A stretch of 57,383 bases of DNA from Nautiliaceae bacterium (GCA_027062625.1 JAMOSZ010000008.1:1-57383), one strand, 5' to 3'; positions 34,247 to 44,811 are shown, numbered from the stretch's first letter. The notes: generated from the letters alone by a model not told the origin. A program made the numbers and translations.

Positions 34247-36823
34247 ATGAAAGAATATAATCCTAAGAAATTTGAAAAAAATACTTATAAGATATGGGAG
34301 GAGAGAGGCTTTTTTGAAGTAGATTATTCAAAGAAGAAAAATTTTTGTATTATGATGCCTCCACCAAATGTAACTGGAAGTCTTCACATAGGACACGCAC
34401 TAACTTTTACACTTCAAGATATTATGGTTAGATATAAAAGAATGGATGGATACGCTACTCTTTGGCAACCAGGAACAGACCATGCAGGAATTGCGACTCA
34501 AAATGTAGTAGAAAAACAAATCTTAGCAGAAGGTAAAACAAAAGAAGAGCTTGGCAGAGCTGAATTTTTAAAAAGAGTTTGGGAGTGGAAAGAGTATAGC
34601 GGTGGAACTATCACAACACAATTAAGAAGACTTGGAGCAAGCCCTGCTTGGAGTAGAGAAAGATTTACAATGGATGAAGGACTTCAAAGAGCTGTTAGGG
34701 TTGCTTTTAAAAAACTTTATGATGAGGGGTATATCGTAAAAGGTAATTATATGGTTAACTGGTGCGTTAAAGATGGAGCACTAAGTGATATTGAAGTTGA
34801 ATATGAGACACATGAAGGTGAGCTTGTTTATATCAAATACCCTATTGTTGATAGTGATGAAGTAATTGTAGTAGCAACCACAAGACCTGAGACTTTCTTT
34901 GGGGATACTGCTGTTATGGTAAATCCAGAAGATAAAAGATATAAACATCTAATCGGCAAAAAAGTAAGACTTCCATTAATTAATAGAGAAATTCCAATTA
35001 TTGCAGATGAGTATGTAGACAAAGAATTTGGAACAGGTGCAGTAAAAGTTACCCCAGCTCACGACCCAAATGACTATGAAGTAGGACTTAGACATAATCT
35101 TCCTATGATAAAAGTATTTGATGAAAAAGGTATCTTAAATGAAAATGCCGGTGAATTTAAAGGACTTGATAGACTTCAAGCACGCCCTAAAATAGTAGAA
35201 AAACTTGAAAAAGAGGGATTTATTGAAAAAAGAGAAAAACACACTCATCAAGTTGGACATTGTTACAGATGTAAAAGCGTAATTGAGCCATATGTTTCAA
35301 CCCAGTGGTTTTTGAAAAAAGAAGTTGCACGTGATGCTATTGAAGCGGTAAATAGAGGTGAAACAAAATTCCATCCGCCTCAATGGAAAAACAATTATGA
35401 CGCTTGGATGAGGGAGCTAAGAGATTGGTGTATTAGCCGCCAGCTTTGGTGGGGACATCAAATTCCTGTATATTATTGCGATGAGTGTGGAAATGAGTGG
35501 GTAAGTGTTGATGAGCCAGATGAATGTCCAAAATGTCACTCTAAAAACTTCCACCAAGACCCAGATGTACTTGATACTTGGTTTAGTAGTGCACTTTGGC
35601 CATTTTCTACTCTTGGATGGGAAAATGGTGATTGGGGCAAAGGCATTAAATGGCAAGAAGAAGATTTAAAAAGATTTTATCCAAACAACTTGCTTATTAC
35701 AGGATTTGATATCCTATTTTTCTGGGTTGCAAGAATGCTTATGATGGGAGTGCATTTCTTAAAAGAAGTGCCATTTAAAGATGTTTATCTTCACGCACTT
35801 GTTAGAGATGAGCACGGACAAAAAATGAGCAAAAGTAAAGGAAATGTAATTGACCCACTTGAAATTATTGAAAAATACTCAGCCGATGCACTGCGCTTTA
35901 CCCTTGCAATCTTAGCGGTTCAAGGAAGAGATATTAAGCTTAGTGAAAATAAAATAATTGAATCAAGAAACTTTACAAATAAACTCTACAACGCTGCAAG
36001 ATATTTAAAGATGCAAAAAGAGCATTTTCCTGATTTAGAAGAAATAGAAGTAAAAACAGAGCTTGGTAAATGGATGCTTTATAAATTAAATGAAGCTATT
36101 AAAAATGTAAGAAGTGAGCTTGATGAGTATAGATTTAATGATGCGGCTATGACACTTTATAGATTCTTATGGCAAGATTTTTGCGACTGGGGGATTGAGC
36201 TAAGTAAAGTTAGCAAAGAGTCAATTACTGAGCTTGGTGCAATTTTTAAAGAAGCTATGAAACTGCTTCATCCATTTATGCCATTTATCACAGAGTTTTT
36301 ATATCAAGAATTAAGCTCTAACCCTTCAATTGAAAAAAATACAATTATGCTAAAAGAGTATCCAAAAGTAAAAGAAATTAGTAAACCTGCTGATTTTGAC
36401 TTAATTATTGAAGCAATTGTAAGCCTTAGAAGAATAAAGGCTCTTACTCAAAGTAACTTTAAAAAAGCGTATGTTCTAGCAAAACTGCCTGAGATGGCAA
36501 AAGAGTATATTAAGAAATTAGCTCGTGTTGAAGAAGTAGAATTTGTAGATAAACCAATTGAGAATGCAATAAGAGATATTTCTGATAATCTTGAAACAAT
36601 GGTAAGTAAAGATGAAATTGATATTAAGCCTTTGCTTGATAGATTAAACAAACAAAAAACAAAACTAAATAAAGAGATTGAAAAACTTGATAAAAAACTA
36701 TCAAACAAAAACTTTATTGAAAGAGCACCAAAAGAGATAGTAGAGAAAAATCAAAATGAGCTAAATGAACTTAAAGAAAAATTAAATAAAGTTGAGGATG
36801 AATTAAGGAAATTAAATGCGTAA
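34247..36823 (+). CDS. valS: Valyl-tRNA synthetase
   Basis: About 858 aa, class Ia synthetase. HIGH motif in PPPNVTGSLHIGHAL, editing (CP1) domain with TTRPETFFGDTAV and GTGAVKVTPAHDPNDYEVG, a zinc-binding pair of CxxC in the insert (YCDECGNEW...CPKC), KMSKS loop GQKMSKSKGNVIDP, and a C-terminal coiled coil (about 790-858) of the ValRS type. The track start (TTG 34226) is the last base of the -10 box; ATG 34247 after AAAAAAAGGATTTTA is the real start. It overlaps bamD by 8 bp. Confidence 0.97.
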   Translation: MKEYNPKKFEKNTYKIWEERGFFEVDYSKKKNFCIMMPPPNVTGSLHIGHALTFTLQDIMVRYKRMDGYATLWQPGTDHAGIATQNVVEKQILAEGKTKEELGRAEFLKRVWEWKEYSGGTITTQLRRLGASPAWSRERFTMDEGLQRAVRVAFKKLYDEGYIVKGNYMVNWCVKDGALSDIEVEYETHEGELVYIKYPIVDSDEVIVVATTRPETFFGDTAVMVNPEDKRYKHLIGKKVRLPLINREIPIIADEYVDKEFGTGAVKVTPAHDPNDYEVGLRHNLPMIKVFDEKGILNENAGEFKGLDRLQARPKIVEKLEKEGFIEKREKHTHQVGHCYRCKSVIEPYVSTQWFLKKEVARDAIEAVNRGETKFHPPQWKNNYDAWMRELRDWCISRQLWWGHQIPVYYCDECGNEWVSVDEPDECPKCHSKNFHQDPDVLDTWFSSALWPFSTLGWENGDWGKGIKWQEEDLKRFYPNNLLITGFDILFFWVARMLMMGVHFLKEVPFKDVYLHALVRDEHGQKMSKSKGNVIDPLEIIEKYSADALRFTLAILAVQGRDIKLSENKIIESRNFTNKLYNAARYLKMQKEHFPDLEEIEVKTELGKWMLYKLNEAIKNVRSELDEYRFNDAAMTLYRFLWQDFCDWGIELSKVSKESITELGAIFKEAMKLLHPFMPFITEFLYQELSSNPSIEKNTIMLKEYPKVKEISKPADFDLIIEAIVSLRRIKALTQSNFKKAYVLAKLPEMAKEYIKKLARVEEVEFVDKPIENAIRDISDNLETMVSKDEIDIKPLLDRLNKQKTKLNKEIEKLDKKLSNKNFIERAPKEIVEKNQNELNELKEKLNKVEDELRKLNA

Positions 36824-37436
36824 AATCATTCTCCCTCTTCTCCTTGGGGCTTTATTTTTTGGATGTAGCTCAAAAAACGAAAATTTATCAAATCTTAGTG
36901 CAAATGCCATTCATAAAAAATTCATTCAAGCGATTAGATACAAAAATATAGATAAAGCAGATAATATCTATTTAGAGCTTGAAGCTCAATATCCAGGCTC
37001 TATGTATATAAAAACCGAGCTTTTAATTTTATATTATGCTCATCTTAAAAATGAAGAGTTTGAACTTGCAAAGTTTTATCTTAATCAGTATGAAAAGAGA
37101 TATGCAAGCATAAAAGAGATTCCTTGGTGCGAATATGAAAAAATAAGAGTAGATTTTCTCTCTTATCAAAATGCTTATACCAATGAAGGAAAAATTTTAG
37201 ATATTATCAAAGAGTGCAAAAAATTTAACTTAAATTATAAAGACTCAACTTTTATATATGAAGTTAACACAATTTATGTAAAAGCGCTCTTGACAAAATT
37301 ATATTTAGATGATAAAATATATCACCTCTACAAAAAAGAGGGAAAAATTAAAGCTGCACAAAAATACAGAGTAAAAATCCCAAAAGATTCTATATCACCA
37401 AAAGTCCCTTGGTATAAAAAAATATTTTATTGGTAA
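36816..37436 (+). CDS. bamD: Outer-membrane assembly lipoprotein BamD
   Basis: 206 aa. The signal peptide [17 protein letters not shown] ends in a lipobox-like FFGC (Cys17 as lipid anchor). The rest forms TPR-like helical repeats ([49 protein letters not shown]) typical of BamD/YfiO. It acts with BamA to fold beta-barrel proteins, among them LptD encoded in this window. It sits directly before lon, an arrangement I recall from Campylobacter. The gene starts within the valS end and its stop is followed by AAGGAG for lon. Confidence 0.88.
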   Translation: MRKIILPLLLGALFFGCSSKNENLSNLSANAIHKKFIQAIRYKNIDKADNIYLELEAQYPGSMYIKTELLILYYAHLKNEEFELAKFYLNQYEKRYASIKEIPWCEYEKIRVDFLSYQNAYTNEGKILDIIKECKKFNLNYKDSTFIYEVNTIYVKALLTKLYLDDKIYHLYKKEGKIKAAQKYRVKIPKDSISPKVPWYKKIFYW

Positions 37437-37444
37437 GGAGTAAT

Positions 37445-39769
37445 ATGAAATTAGAAAATTATAGCCAATTGCCATCTAAGATGCCTGTTTTAAAAAGAGA
37501 TGAAATAATCTATCCATTTATGATTATACCTATCTTTTTAGAAACAAAAGAGGAAAAAGAAGCTATCTCAAATGCAATTAAAGACCACTCTTTAATCTTT
37601 GTATCAATAAGTGATGAAATTGGCACATATGGAACTATTGGAACTATTATAAGAAAAGTGCCTTTACCTGATGGAAAAATAAAAATCCTTTTTCAAGGAC
37701 TTGCAAGAGGAAAAATTATTGAAATTGTAGATAAAGACCCAACTATTGTAGTTGTTGATGAAGTAAAAACTCAAAAACCAAATGCAGAAGAGATTAATAT
37801 CTTACTTCAAACTCTAAAAGAGCACTTATCAACTCTAAGTGAGTTAAATCCATATTTTCCAAAAGATTTCGTAAAAATAGTAGATTCAAATTCAGATATT
37901 GATAGAATAATAGATATTATTGCAAGCTCTTTAAAATTACCAAAAGAAAAAGCTTATGAGCTTTTTAAAGAGACAGATGTAAAAGAAAAACTTATAAAAC
38001 TTATTCACTTTATTTTAGAAGAAATCGAGTCTATAAGACTTAAAAATGAACTAAACAAAAAAGTAATGGAGCAAGTCCAAGAGATAAACAGAGAACATCT
38101 ACTAAAACAGCAATTAAAACTTATCCAAGAAGAGCTTGGAATGACAAATGAGATTGAAGAAGAGATAAGAGAGTATAGAGAAAAGCTTGAAAAATTAAAA
38201 CCATGTATGAGAGAAGATGCTTATAAAGAGATAAAAAAACAAATTGATAGATTAAGCAGAATGCATCCAGACTCAGCCGAAGCAACAACTACTCAAAACT
38301 ATATTGAATGGGCACTTGAAGTGCCATTTTGTAGCTATGCAAAAGAGGATTTTGATATAAAAGAGTTAAAAGAACGCCTTGATAAAGACCACTATGGACT
38401 TAAAAAACCAAAAGAGAGAATTATTGAATATTTTGGGGCAAAAGAACTTGCAAAAAAAAGAAATCAAGAATTTAGTGGAGCAATTATCTGTTTTGTAGGA
38501 CCTCCTGGGGTTGGAAAAACAAGTCTTGCAAACTCAATCGCAAAATCTCTTGATAGAAACTTAGTAAGAATTGCACTTGGAGGGCTTGAAGATGTAAATG
38601 AACTAAGAGGTCACAGAAGAACATACATTGGAGCAATGCCAGGGCGTATTGCCCAAGGCTTAATTAACGCAAAACAGATGAACCCAGTAATTGTGCTTGA
38701 TGAGATTGATAAGATTTCTAGATTCAAAGGCGACCCAACAGCAGTATTACTTGAAGTACTTGACCCAGAACAAAACGCTCATTTTAGAGACCTTTATTTA
38801 AATTTTGATTTAGATTTGTCTAAGGTGCTATTTATCGCAACGGCAAATGACCCAAGCACAATTCCAACGCCTCTTAGAGATAGAATGGAGATGATTTTTG
38901 TAGGAAGTTATACGCCTCAGGAAAAATTTGAGATTGCAAAAAGATACTTAATACCACAAGAAGCAAAAAAACACTCACTAAAAGAGAACGAAATTAAAAT
39001 AACAGACGCCGCTTTAAAAGAAATAATAGATAAATATACAAAAGAAGCAGGAGTTAGAAATTTAAGAAGAGTTATTGCAAAAATTATGAGAAAAGCAGCC
39101 ATTAAAATTTTAGAAGGAGAAAAAGAAGTTAAAGTTACAATCAAAAACCTTCAAGAATTTTTAGACAAACCTCTATTTGAACTTGAAGCAGTAGATAAAA
39201 AAGATAAAGTAGGAGTAGTAAATGGACTTGCTTGGACTCCGGTTGGAGGAGATGTATTAAAAGTAGAAGCGGTTAAATACAAAGGGAAAGGGCAAGTAAT
39301 CTTAACTGGTCAACTTGGAGATGTAATGAAAGAATCAGCTCATATTGCGTTTACTTTAATAAAAACATTAATTGATAATAAAAAAATCAAACCAAAAGAA
39401 CGCTCAAAAGAGCCAATTTATTATAAATACAACATTCACATCCATGTTCCAGAAGGAGCTATCCCAAAAGATGGTCCAAGTGCTGGAATTACAATGGCAA
39501 CGGCTATTGCAAGTATTTTTAGTGATAAAAAAGTAAAAGCAGACGTAGCGATGACAGGAGAGATTACTCTAACAGGAGAAGTATTACCTATTGGAGGACT
39601 TAAAGAAAAATTAATCGCAGCTTATAAAGCAAAAATCAAAAAAGTCTTAATTCCAGAAAAAAATTATAAAAGAGATTTAGACGACGTCCCACAAGAAGTT
39701 AAAGAGGGATTAGAAATCGTACCGGTTAAAAGGATTGAAGAAGTGTTAGAAAACGCTCTTGTAAAATGA
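37445..39769 (+). CDS. lon: ATP-dependent protease Lon
   Basis: About 774 aa. N-terminal LON substrate-binding domain ([21 protein letters not shown]), coiled middle region ([13 protein letters not shown]), AAA+ module with Walker A GPPGVGKT and Walker B IVLDEIDK, and C-terminal serine peptidase with the catalytic Ser in [14 protein letters not shown] and the Lys in [10 protein letters not shown]. It degrades misfolded and regulatory proteins in the cytoplasm. The track start (37430) precedes the AAGGAG; ATG 37445 is preferred. It overlaps ubiX by 4 bp (ATGA). Confidence 0.97.
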   Translation: MKLENYSQLPSKMPVLKRDEIIYPFMIIPIFLETKEEKEAISNAIKDHSLIFVSISDEIGTYGTIGTIIRKVPLPDGKIKILFQGLARGKIIEIVDKDPTIVVVDEVKTQKPNAEEINILLQTLKEHLSTLSELNPYFPKDFVKIVDSNSDIDRIIDIIASSLKLPKEKAYELFKETDVKEKLIKLIHFILEEIESIRLKNELNKKVMEQVQEINREHLLKQQLKLIQEELGMTNEIEEEIREYREKLEKLKPCMREDAYKEIKKQIDRLSRMHPDSAEATTTQNYIEWALEVPFCSYAKEDFDIKELKERLDKDHYGLKKPKERIIEYFGAKELAKKRNQEFSGAIICFVGPPGVGKTSLANSIAKSLDRNLVRIALGGLEDVNELRGHRRTYIGAMPGRIAQGLINAKQMNPVIVLDEIDKISRFKGDPTAVLLEVLDPEQNAHFRDLYLNFDLDLSKVLFIATANDPSTIPTPLRDRMEMIFVGSYTPQEKFEIAKRYLIPQEAKKHSLKENEIKITDAALKEIIDKYTKEAGVRNLRRVIAKIMRKAAIKILEGEKEVKVTIKNLQEFLDKPLFELEAVDKKDKVGVVNGLAWTPVGGDVLKVEAVKYKGKGQVILTGQLGDVMKESAHIAFTLIKTLIDNKKIKPKERSKEPIYYKYNIHIHVPEGAIPKDGPSAGITMATAIASIFSDKKVKADVAMTGEITLTGEVLPIGGLKEKLIAAYKAKIKKVLIPEKNYKRDLDDVPQEVKEGLEIVPVKRIEEVLENALVK

Positions 39770-40284
39770 AAGTTTTAGTATGTATAAGCGGGGCAAGTGG
39801 AGCAAGTCTTGGACTTAAACTCTATTCTCTTATCCCCCCTTCTTATCAAAGATTTTTAGTAGTAAGCGAGAGTGCAAAAGTCGTATTGCAAAAAGAAGAA
39901 AATATTTTCTTAAACGACGATATCTCAGCTCCTGTGGCAAGTGGAAGTTTTGGAGTGGATATTACCTTTATAGTTCCTTGTAGTATGAATACCTTAGCTA
40001 AAATCTCACTTGGAATTGCTGATAACCTCATAACCAGATCAGCCCAAGTAGCTATAAAAGAGAAAAAAAAGTTAATACTTGCTCCAAGAGAGATGCCACT
40101 TAGCCAGATACATTTAGAGCATATGCTAAAACTCTCACGCATTCAAAATGTTATAATTGCACCTCCAATTTTTGGCTATTATAATAAACCAAAAACAATT
40201 AAAGATATTGAGATGTTTTTAATAGGAAAATGGTTTGATTTAGCAGGAATTAAAAACGATTTTTTTAAAAGGTGGGGAGAATGA
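39766..40284 (+). CDS. ubiX: Flavin prenyltransferase UbiX
   Basis: 172 aa, small flavoprotein that attaches a prenyl group to FMN to make the prFMN cofactor of UbiD-type decarboxylases. N-terminal [15 protein letters not shown] is the FMN-binding loop; [57 protein letters not shown] is the core signature. UbiD or the menaquinone/futalosine decarboxylase partner is not in this window. It is sandwiched between lon and coaD with ATGA overlaps on both sides. Confidence 0.93.
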   Translation: MKVLVCISGASGASLGLKLYSLIPPSYQRFLVVSESAKVVLQKEENIFLNDDISAPVASGSFGVDITFIVPCSMNTLAKISLGIADNLITRSAQVAIKEKKKLILAPREMPLSQIHLEHMLKLSRIQNVIIAPPIFGYYNKPKTIKDIEMFLIGKWFDLAGIKNDFFKRWGE

Positions 40285-40754
40285 AAGCAATATACCCAGG
40301 AACCTTTGATCCTGTAACAAACGGGCATTTAGACATTATAAAAAGAGCGTGTAAAATTTTTGATAAAGTAATTGTAGCGGTGGCTGATAATAAAGACAAA
40401 AAGACTATGTTTAATTTAGAAAAAAGAGTAGAAATGATGAAAAAAGCCACTAAAAATCTAAAAAAAATAGAAGTTAAAAGTTTTAATTCTTTATTAGTTG
40501 ACTTTGCAAAAAAAGAAAACTCAAACATAATAATAAGAGGACTAAGGGCTGTTAGCGATTTTGAATATGAACTTCAAATGGGATATGCAAACAAATCTCT
40601 AAATCCAGAAATTGATATACTCTATCTTATGCCAAATTTACAAAACGCTTTTATCTCTTCAAGTGTTGTTAGAAGCATACTAAAATATAAAGGAGATGTA
40701 AGTCATCTTGTGCCAAAAGAGATTTTAGGAGATTTGAATGTATATAGCAATTGA
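40281..40754 (+). CDS. coaD: Pantetheine-phosphate adenylyltransferase (CoaD)
   Basis: About 157 aa, penultimate enzyme of coenzyme A synthesis. The nucleotidyltransferase T/HxGH motif is [14 protein letters not shown] at the N-terminus, and the C-terminal ISSSVVRS is the ISSTxxR-type loop. The middle [22 protein letters not shown] is diagnostic. Start ATG 40281 follows GGGGAGA and overlaps the ubiX stop (ATGA); the track's GTG 40272 lies within the ribosome site. The 3' end overlaps tmk by 17 bp. Confidence 0.96.
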   Translation: MKAIYPGTFDPVTNGHLDIIKRACKIFDKVIVAVADNKDKKTMFNLEKRVEMMKKATKNLKKIEVKSFNSLLVDFAKKENSNIIIRGLRAVSDFEYELQMGYANKSLNPEIDILYLMPNLQNAFISSSVVRSILKYKGDVSHLVPKEILGDLNVYSN

Positions 40755-41319
40755 AGGAATAGACACCGCCGGAAAAAGCACCCAAATAGAGCTTTTAAAA
40801 AGCGATTTTAAAAATGCAATTTTTATTAAAGAACCAGGCTTTACAATGCTTGGCAAAAAGATAAGAGAGATTTTATTAAATGATGAAATCTCTAAAAAGG
40901 CTGAATTGTTTTTGTTTTTAGCAGATAGGGCTGAGACTATTAAAAAAGTAGTAAAGCCAAATTATAACAGATTAATAATTTCAGACAGAAGTGTTATAAG
41001 CGGAATTGCTTATGGGATGGAATGGTTTGATTTTGATATGCTTGTAAATTTAAACCGCTTTGCAACTGATTCAATCTTTCCTCAGTTTGTAATTATCCTC
41101 TATCTAAACAAAGAGGAACTTCAAAAAAGACTCTTAAAAAAAAGCCGCGATAAAATAGAAAAAAGAGGAGTTGAATATCTACTTAAAATCCAGAATAATT
41201 TAATAACAACTTGCAAACGATTAGAAATCCCTCATCTTATAATTGACGCTTCAAAAGAGATAAAAGAGATTAATTTTAGAATCAAAAAGGCAATAGATGG
41301 GCTTGTTAAAGCAGATTAA
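40738..41319 (+). CDS. tmk: Thymidylate kinase
   Basis: 193 aa, phosphorylates dTMP to dTDP. P-loop [18 protein letters not shown](S/Y)-type segment [14 protein letters not shown], and LID region [17 protein letters not shown] are present. The usual phosphate-binding LREP is represented by IKEPGF. Length is about 15 residues below the E. coli enzyme. It lies in the lon-ubiX-coaD-tmk-cysE run with overlaps on both sides, a chain of cofactor and nucleotide enzymes found together in related bacteria. Confidence 0.94.
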   Translation: MYIAIEGIDTAGKSTQIELLKSDFKNAIFIKEPGFTMLGKKIREILLNDEISKKAELFLFLADRAETIKKVVKPNYNRLIISDRSVISGIAYGMEWFDFDMLVNLNRFATDSIFPQFVIILYLNKEELQKRLLKKSRDKIEKRGVEYLLKIQNNLITTCKRLEIPHLIIDASKEIKEINFRIKKAIDGLVKAD

Positions 41320-41998
41320 AAGCGACTTTTTAGCAGTTACAAAAAGAGACCCAGCCTTTAAAAATAAAATAGAACTTCTTTATGCATATCCAGGGGTTTG
41401 GGCAATTGTATTTTATAGAATTGCAAATGCAATTTATAAAAAAGGCTTTAAAAAAACGGCAAGATTTATTATGGCTATTAATCAATTTCTAACAAACATT
41501 GATATCCACCCAGCATGTAAAATCGGAGAAAATGTTTTTATTGACCACGGAATTGGAGTGGTAATTGGAGAGACCGCAATTATTGGAAACAATGTAACAA
41601 TTTACCAAGGGGTAACTCTTGGAGGGGTTAGCTTAAATCCAGGCAAAAGACATCCTACAATTGAAGATGAGTGCATTATAGGAGCTGGGGCTAAGGTGCT
41701 TGGAGATATAACAATTGGCAAAGGAAGTAAAATCGGAGCAAATTCAGTTGTGATAAAAGATGTGCCGCCATTTTCAACCGTTGTTGGAGTGCCTGGAAAA
41801 GTTATAAAAAGAAAAGATTACTCTCCACTAAATCACAACAAACTCCCAGATATTGAGAAAGAGCTTATAAAATACTTAATCCAAAGAATTGCCATTTTAG
41901 AAGAAGCAATAATTAGTGAGAATAAAGAAATAATCAAAAAAGATGAAGAATTGGAACAAATTTATAAAGAATACCTTGAAACCTTAAAGCAAAAATAG
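41297..41998 (+). CDS. cysE: Serine O-acetyltransferase
   Basis: 233 aa, makes O-acetylserine from serine and acetyl-CoA for cysteine synthesis. The N-terminal helical domain (LLYAYPGVWAIVFYRIANAIYKKGF) precedes a left-handed beta-helix of hexapeptide repeats (IDIHPACKIGENVFIDHGIGVVIGETAIIGNNVTIYQGVTLGG). The catalytic His is in FIDHG, and the acceptor region GKRHPTIEDE is also present. The C-terminus is a charged helix (about 190-233). The ATG overlaps tmk by 23 bp; the last gene of this run, it ends 11 bp before the next promoter hexamer. Confidence 0.94.
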   Translation: MGLLKQIKSDFLAVTKRDPAFKNKIELLYAYPGVWAIVFYRIANAIYKKGFKKTARFIMAINQFLTNIDIHPACKIGENVFIDHGIGVVIGETAIIGNNVTIYQGVTLGGVSLNPGKRHPTIEDECIIGAGAKVLGDITIGKGSKIGANSVVIKDVPPFSTVVGVPGKVIKRKDYSPLNHNKLPDIEKELIKYLIQRIAILEEAIISENKEIIKKDEELEQIYKEYLETLKQK

Positions 41999-42008
41999 AA
42001 AAATTTAT

Positions 42009-42014
42009 TATAAT
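42009..42014 (+). promoter_or_regulatory. -10 box of the aspartate aminotransferase gene
   Basis: TATAAT 11 bp after the cysE stop, followed by AAAAAGGAC and ATG at 42034; the leader would be about 15 nt. Confidence 0.6.
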
Positions 42015-42033
42015 TCTTTCAAAAAGGACTCAT

Positions 42034-43191
42034 ATGTTTAGCAAAAGAATTGACAAACTCTCTCCATCTCTTACAATTGCAATCTCCCAAAAAGCAAGGG
42101 AGCTTAAATCAAAAGGAAAAGATGTATTGGCATTTAGTGCCGGTGAGCCTGATTTTGATACGCCTGAGGTGATTAAAAAAGCCGCTATTAAAGCCATTGA
42201 AGATGGATTTACAAAATATACAGCAGTTGCCGGAATTCCAGAACTTTTAGAAGCAATTAAGATAAAACTAAAAAGAGATAATAATCTTGAATATGAAACG
42301 GATGAAATTATTGTAAGTAACGGAGCAAAACAGAGCCTTTTTAACACAATGGCGTGTTTGATTGATGAAGGGGATGAAGTAATTATCCCAAGTCCATATT
42401 GGGTAACCTACCCAGAACTTGTAAAATACCACGACGGAGTGCCAGTGAGCATAAAAACTGATGAGAGCACAAACTTTAAAATAACTCCTGATATGCTTAA
42501 AAAAGCTATAACTCCAAAAACAAAAATGTTAATCCTAACAACCCCAAGCAATCCAACTGGTGCAATCTATTCAAAAGAGGAGCTAAAAGCCTTAGCGGAA
42601 GTTTTAAAAGATACAGATATTTGGGTGGTAAGCGATGAGATGTATGAGAAATTAGTTTATGATGGAGAATTTACATCAACAGCAAGCATAAATGAAGATA
42701 TGCTAAACCGCACAATCACAGTAAACGGACTTAGCAAATCTCACGCAATGACGGGTTGGAGGTTTGGATATTTAGCAAGCAAAAATAAAGAACTTATAAA
42801 AAATATGATAAAACTCCAATCTCAAAGCACTTCAAACATAAACTCAATCACTCAAAAAGCGGCAATCCCAGCACTTCTTGGAGAAGCTGATAGTGATGTT
42901 GAGATGATGAGAAGGGAGTTTGAGAAAAGAAGAGACTTTGTATATCAAGCCTTTAACAAAATCCCGGGACTCTCAGCCGCAAAACCAGCCGGGGCTTTTT
43001 ATATTTTTGTAAATCATAAAGAAATTATGGAAGATTCTATGAAGTTTGCTTTAAGATTGCTTGAAGAAAAAGGGGTTGCAGTAGTGCCTGGAATTGGGTT
43101 TGGAAGTGAAGGATATTTTAGATTTTCATTTGCAACCGACCTTGAAACTATAAAAGAGGGAATAAAAAGAATTGAGGAGTTTGTAAAATGA
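42034..43191 (+). CDS. aspC: Aspartate aminotransferase, class I PLP enzyme
   Basis: 385 aa, fold type I aminotransferase of the thermophile-like (Ib) group. It opens SPSLTIAISQKARELKSKGKDVLAFSAGEPDFDTPE. The PLP lysine is in VNGLSKSHAMTGWRFGYLAS, cofactor Asn/Tyr/Asp are in TTPSNPTGAIYS and VSDEMYEKL, and the substrate Arg is in YFRFSFA near the C-terminus. It is likely to interconvert aspartate/2-oxoglutarate and oxaloacetate/glutamate, though broader substrates such as prephenate are known in this group. It overlaps the Dabb-like gene by 4 bp (ATGA). Confidence 0.88.
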   Translation: MFSKRIDKLSPSLTIAISQKARELKSKGKDVLAFSAGEPDFDTPEVIKKAAIKAIEDGFTKYTAVAGIPELLEAIKIKLKRDNNLEYETDEIIVSNGAKQSLFNTMACLIDEGDEVIIPSPYWVTYPELVKYHDGVPVSIKTDESTNFKITPDMLKKAITPKTKMLILTTPSNPTGAIYSKEELKALAEVLKDTDIWVVSDEMYEKLVYDGEFTSTASINEDMLNRTITVNGLSKSHAMTGWRFGYLASKNKELIKNMIKLQSQSTSNINSITQKAAIPALLGEADSDVEMMRREFEKRRDFVYQAFNKIPGLSAAKPAGAFYIFVNHKEIMEDSMKFALRLLEEKGVAVVPGIGFGSEGYFRFSFATDLETIKEGIKRIEEFVK

Positions 43192-43469
43192 TAAGACACA
43201 TAGTCCTTTGCAAAACAAAACCCTATTCTCCTCTTTTAGAGATAAAGCAAAAAATTGAAAATTTAAAGAATGAAATTGATGTTATCAAGCACATTGAAGT
43301 TGGAATTGACATAAAATTTGATAAAGCTTCAAGCGATTTTGCAATTATTACAGAAGTTGAAAGTTTAGAAGATTTAAAAACATATGCAACCCATCCAAAA
43401 CATCTTGAAGTAATTGAATACCTAAAAAACTACCTAACAGAAAGAAGAGTAGTTGATTATAAGACTTAA
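43188..43469 (+). CDS. Dabb-family (stress-responsive A/B barrel) protein
   Basis: 93 aa, a small ferredoxin-like dimeric barrel. The order MIRHIVLCKTK..., KHIEVGIDIKFDKASSDFAIITEVESLEDLKTYATHPKHLEVIEYLKNYLTERRVVDY matches the Dabb domain, with the conserved HPxH before the last helix. Members bind small hydrophobic molecules or have unknown roles. It is translated with the aminotransferase. Its TAA stop and that of the convergent DedA gene share a TTAA tetramer, so the two operons meet without a terminator. Confidence 0.82.
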   Translation: MIRHIVLCKTKPYSPLLEIKQKIENLKNEIDVIKHIEVGIDIKFDKASSDFAIITEVESLEDLKTYATHPKHLEVIEYLKNYLTERRVVDYKT

Positions 43470-44044
43470 ACTCTCTCTTTTCTCATCTCTTTCATTACAT
43501 AAATACTTGCAATTAAAATAACCCCACCAAGCAATACAAGGCTACCATAAACTGCACCTTTGTGAGCTTTATCCCCTACTCCAAATATATACCCTATCAT
43601 TATCAAAAAACCAGTCCAGATTAAATTTGCACTAAATGTAAGAGGAATAAACCAACGAAGCGGCATATGAGAGAGTCCAGCTGGAATTGAGATATATTGT
43701 CCAAGTCCAGGAGTCAAAGGAGCTAAAAAAGCTGAAATCTTGCCGTGATGCTCCCAAAATTTTTGGACTTTTTTTATAACGGGCTTATCTTTTAAGAGCT
43801 TATTTACTAAATACTTTGCCAAAAAATAGTTAATCAAAGCCCCGCTTAAACTCCCAAGTGCCGCACAAATCCAAACTAAAAAGAGATTCATCTCTCCTTT
43901 TGCCGCTAAATAACCAGCCGGAAGCAAAACAAGTTCACTTGGCACCGGAATAAAAGTCCCAACCAATACCATATAAAAATAAATCCCAACATACCCAAGC
44001 ATTTGAGCAAAATGGACCAAAGCATTTACAATATCGTGTAGCAT
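43466..44044 (-). CDS. DedA-family membrane protein
   Basis: 192 aa with four to five hydrophobic helices. The DedA/VTT signature includes GTFIPVPSELVLLPAGYLAAKG near the N-terminus and FLAPLTPGLGQYISIPAGLSHMPLRWFIPLTFSANLIWTGFLIMIGY. The conserved E/D and F/LxR-type residues needed for proton-coupled lipid scrambling are partly kept (the Arg following PGLG is replaced by Gln). Family members recycle undecaprenyl phosphate or phosphatidylethanolamine. It is the last gene of the minus-strand run from proA and ends 4 bp inside the Dabb gene. Confidence 0.87.
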   Translation of the reverse strand: MLHDIVNALVHFAQMLGYVGIYFYMVLVGTFIPVPSELVLLPAGYLAAKGEMNLFLVWICAALGSLSGALINYFLAKYLVNKLLKDKPVIKKVQKFWEHHGKISAFLAPLTPGLGQYISIPAGLSHMPLRWFIPLTFSANLIWTGFLIMIGYIFGVGDKAHKGAVYGSLVLLGGVILIASIYVMKEMRKERV

Positions 44045-44052
44045 CCCTCCCC

Positions 44053-44811
44053 TTATAAGTCAAACTCAACTACCACTGGCACATGGTCTGATGGAGTTGG
44101 TTTTCTTTTTCTTCTAATTGATGTTAAAATCTCAACTTCTCTTACCTTCTCAAACAAAGGTTTACTAACTAAGACATAATCAAGCCTTAATCCTTCCTTT
44201 TTATAAACAGCCCCTCCTCTGTAATCATAAAAAGTAAAAACTTTTTTATCCGGATAAAACTCCCTTATCACATCAATAAAACCCATATCAAGAAGCTTAC
44301 CCATAATAGCCCTCTCTTCTGGCAAATGAGTAACTTCCCCATCCCATATAAACTCATCCCATACATCAAGAGAGGTAAAAGAGATATTAAAATCTCCACA
44401 AATTACTACTTTATTCTTTGTTAAATCAAACCTTTTTAGCCACTCAAAAAGCTTATCATAAAAATAAATCTTATACTCAAACCTCTCCCCGTAATTATCC
44501 CCAAGAGGAGCGTAAATGTTGATAATATGAATTTTATTTATAAGAGTATACAAAAACCTAGCCTCCCCAAGCTCCCCATCAAACCCTCTCTCAAACTCTT
44601 CAATTGGATACTTACTGCAAGTCGCAACCCCATTTAGCCTCTTTTGTCCATGAACAACACACTCAAAATCTTCACTCATTAAAGGAAATTTATCACTCTC
44701 AACTTTAATCTCTTGCATACACAAAACATCAATCCCCCACTCTTCAACTAAATTCTTAACAATTTCAAGCCGAGAGCGGATTGAGTTTACATTAAAAGTG
44801 CAAAGTCTCAT
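44053..44811 (-). CDS. xth: Exodeoxyribonuclease III / AP endonuclease
   Basis: 252 aa, endonuclease/exonuclease/phosphatase fold of base excision repair. Landmarks are CTFNVNSIRSRLEIV, the metal-binding Glu in VLCMQEIKVESDKFP, NIYAPLGDN, CGDFNISFTSLDVWD, RLDYVLVSK, and the catalytic ending TPSDHVPVVVEF. It should nick abasic sites and degrade 3' ends. It overlaps glcD by 4 bp and is followed by the DedA gene 8 bp later. Confidence 0.95.
   Translation of the reverse strand: MRLCTFNVNSIRSRLEIVKNLVEEWGIDVLCMQEIKVESDKFPLMSEDFECVVHGQKRLNGVATCSKYPIEEFERGFDGELGEARFLYTLINKIHIINIYAPLGDNYGERFEYKIYFYDKLFEWLKRFDLTKNKVVICGDFNISFTSLDVWDEFIWDGEVTHLPEERAIMGKLLDMGFIDVIREFYPDKKVFTFYDYRGGAVYKKEGLRLDYVLVSKPLFEKVREVEILTSIRRKRKPTPSDHVPVVVEFDL

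Noticed and set aside
43466-44044. DedA protein as part of a defence or toxin system
   Set aside because: Clear DedA motifs and housekeeping neighbours; nothing nearby resembles a defence island.
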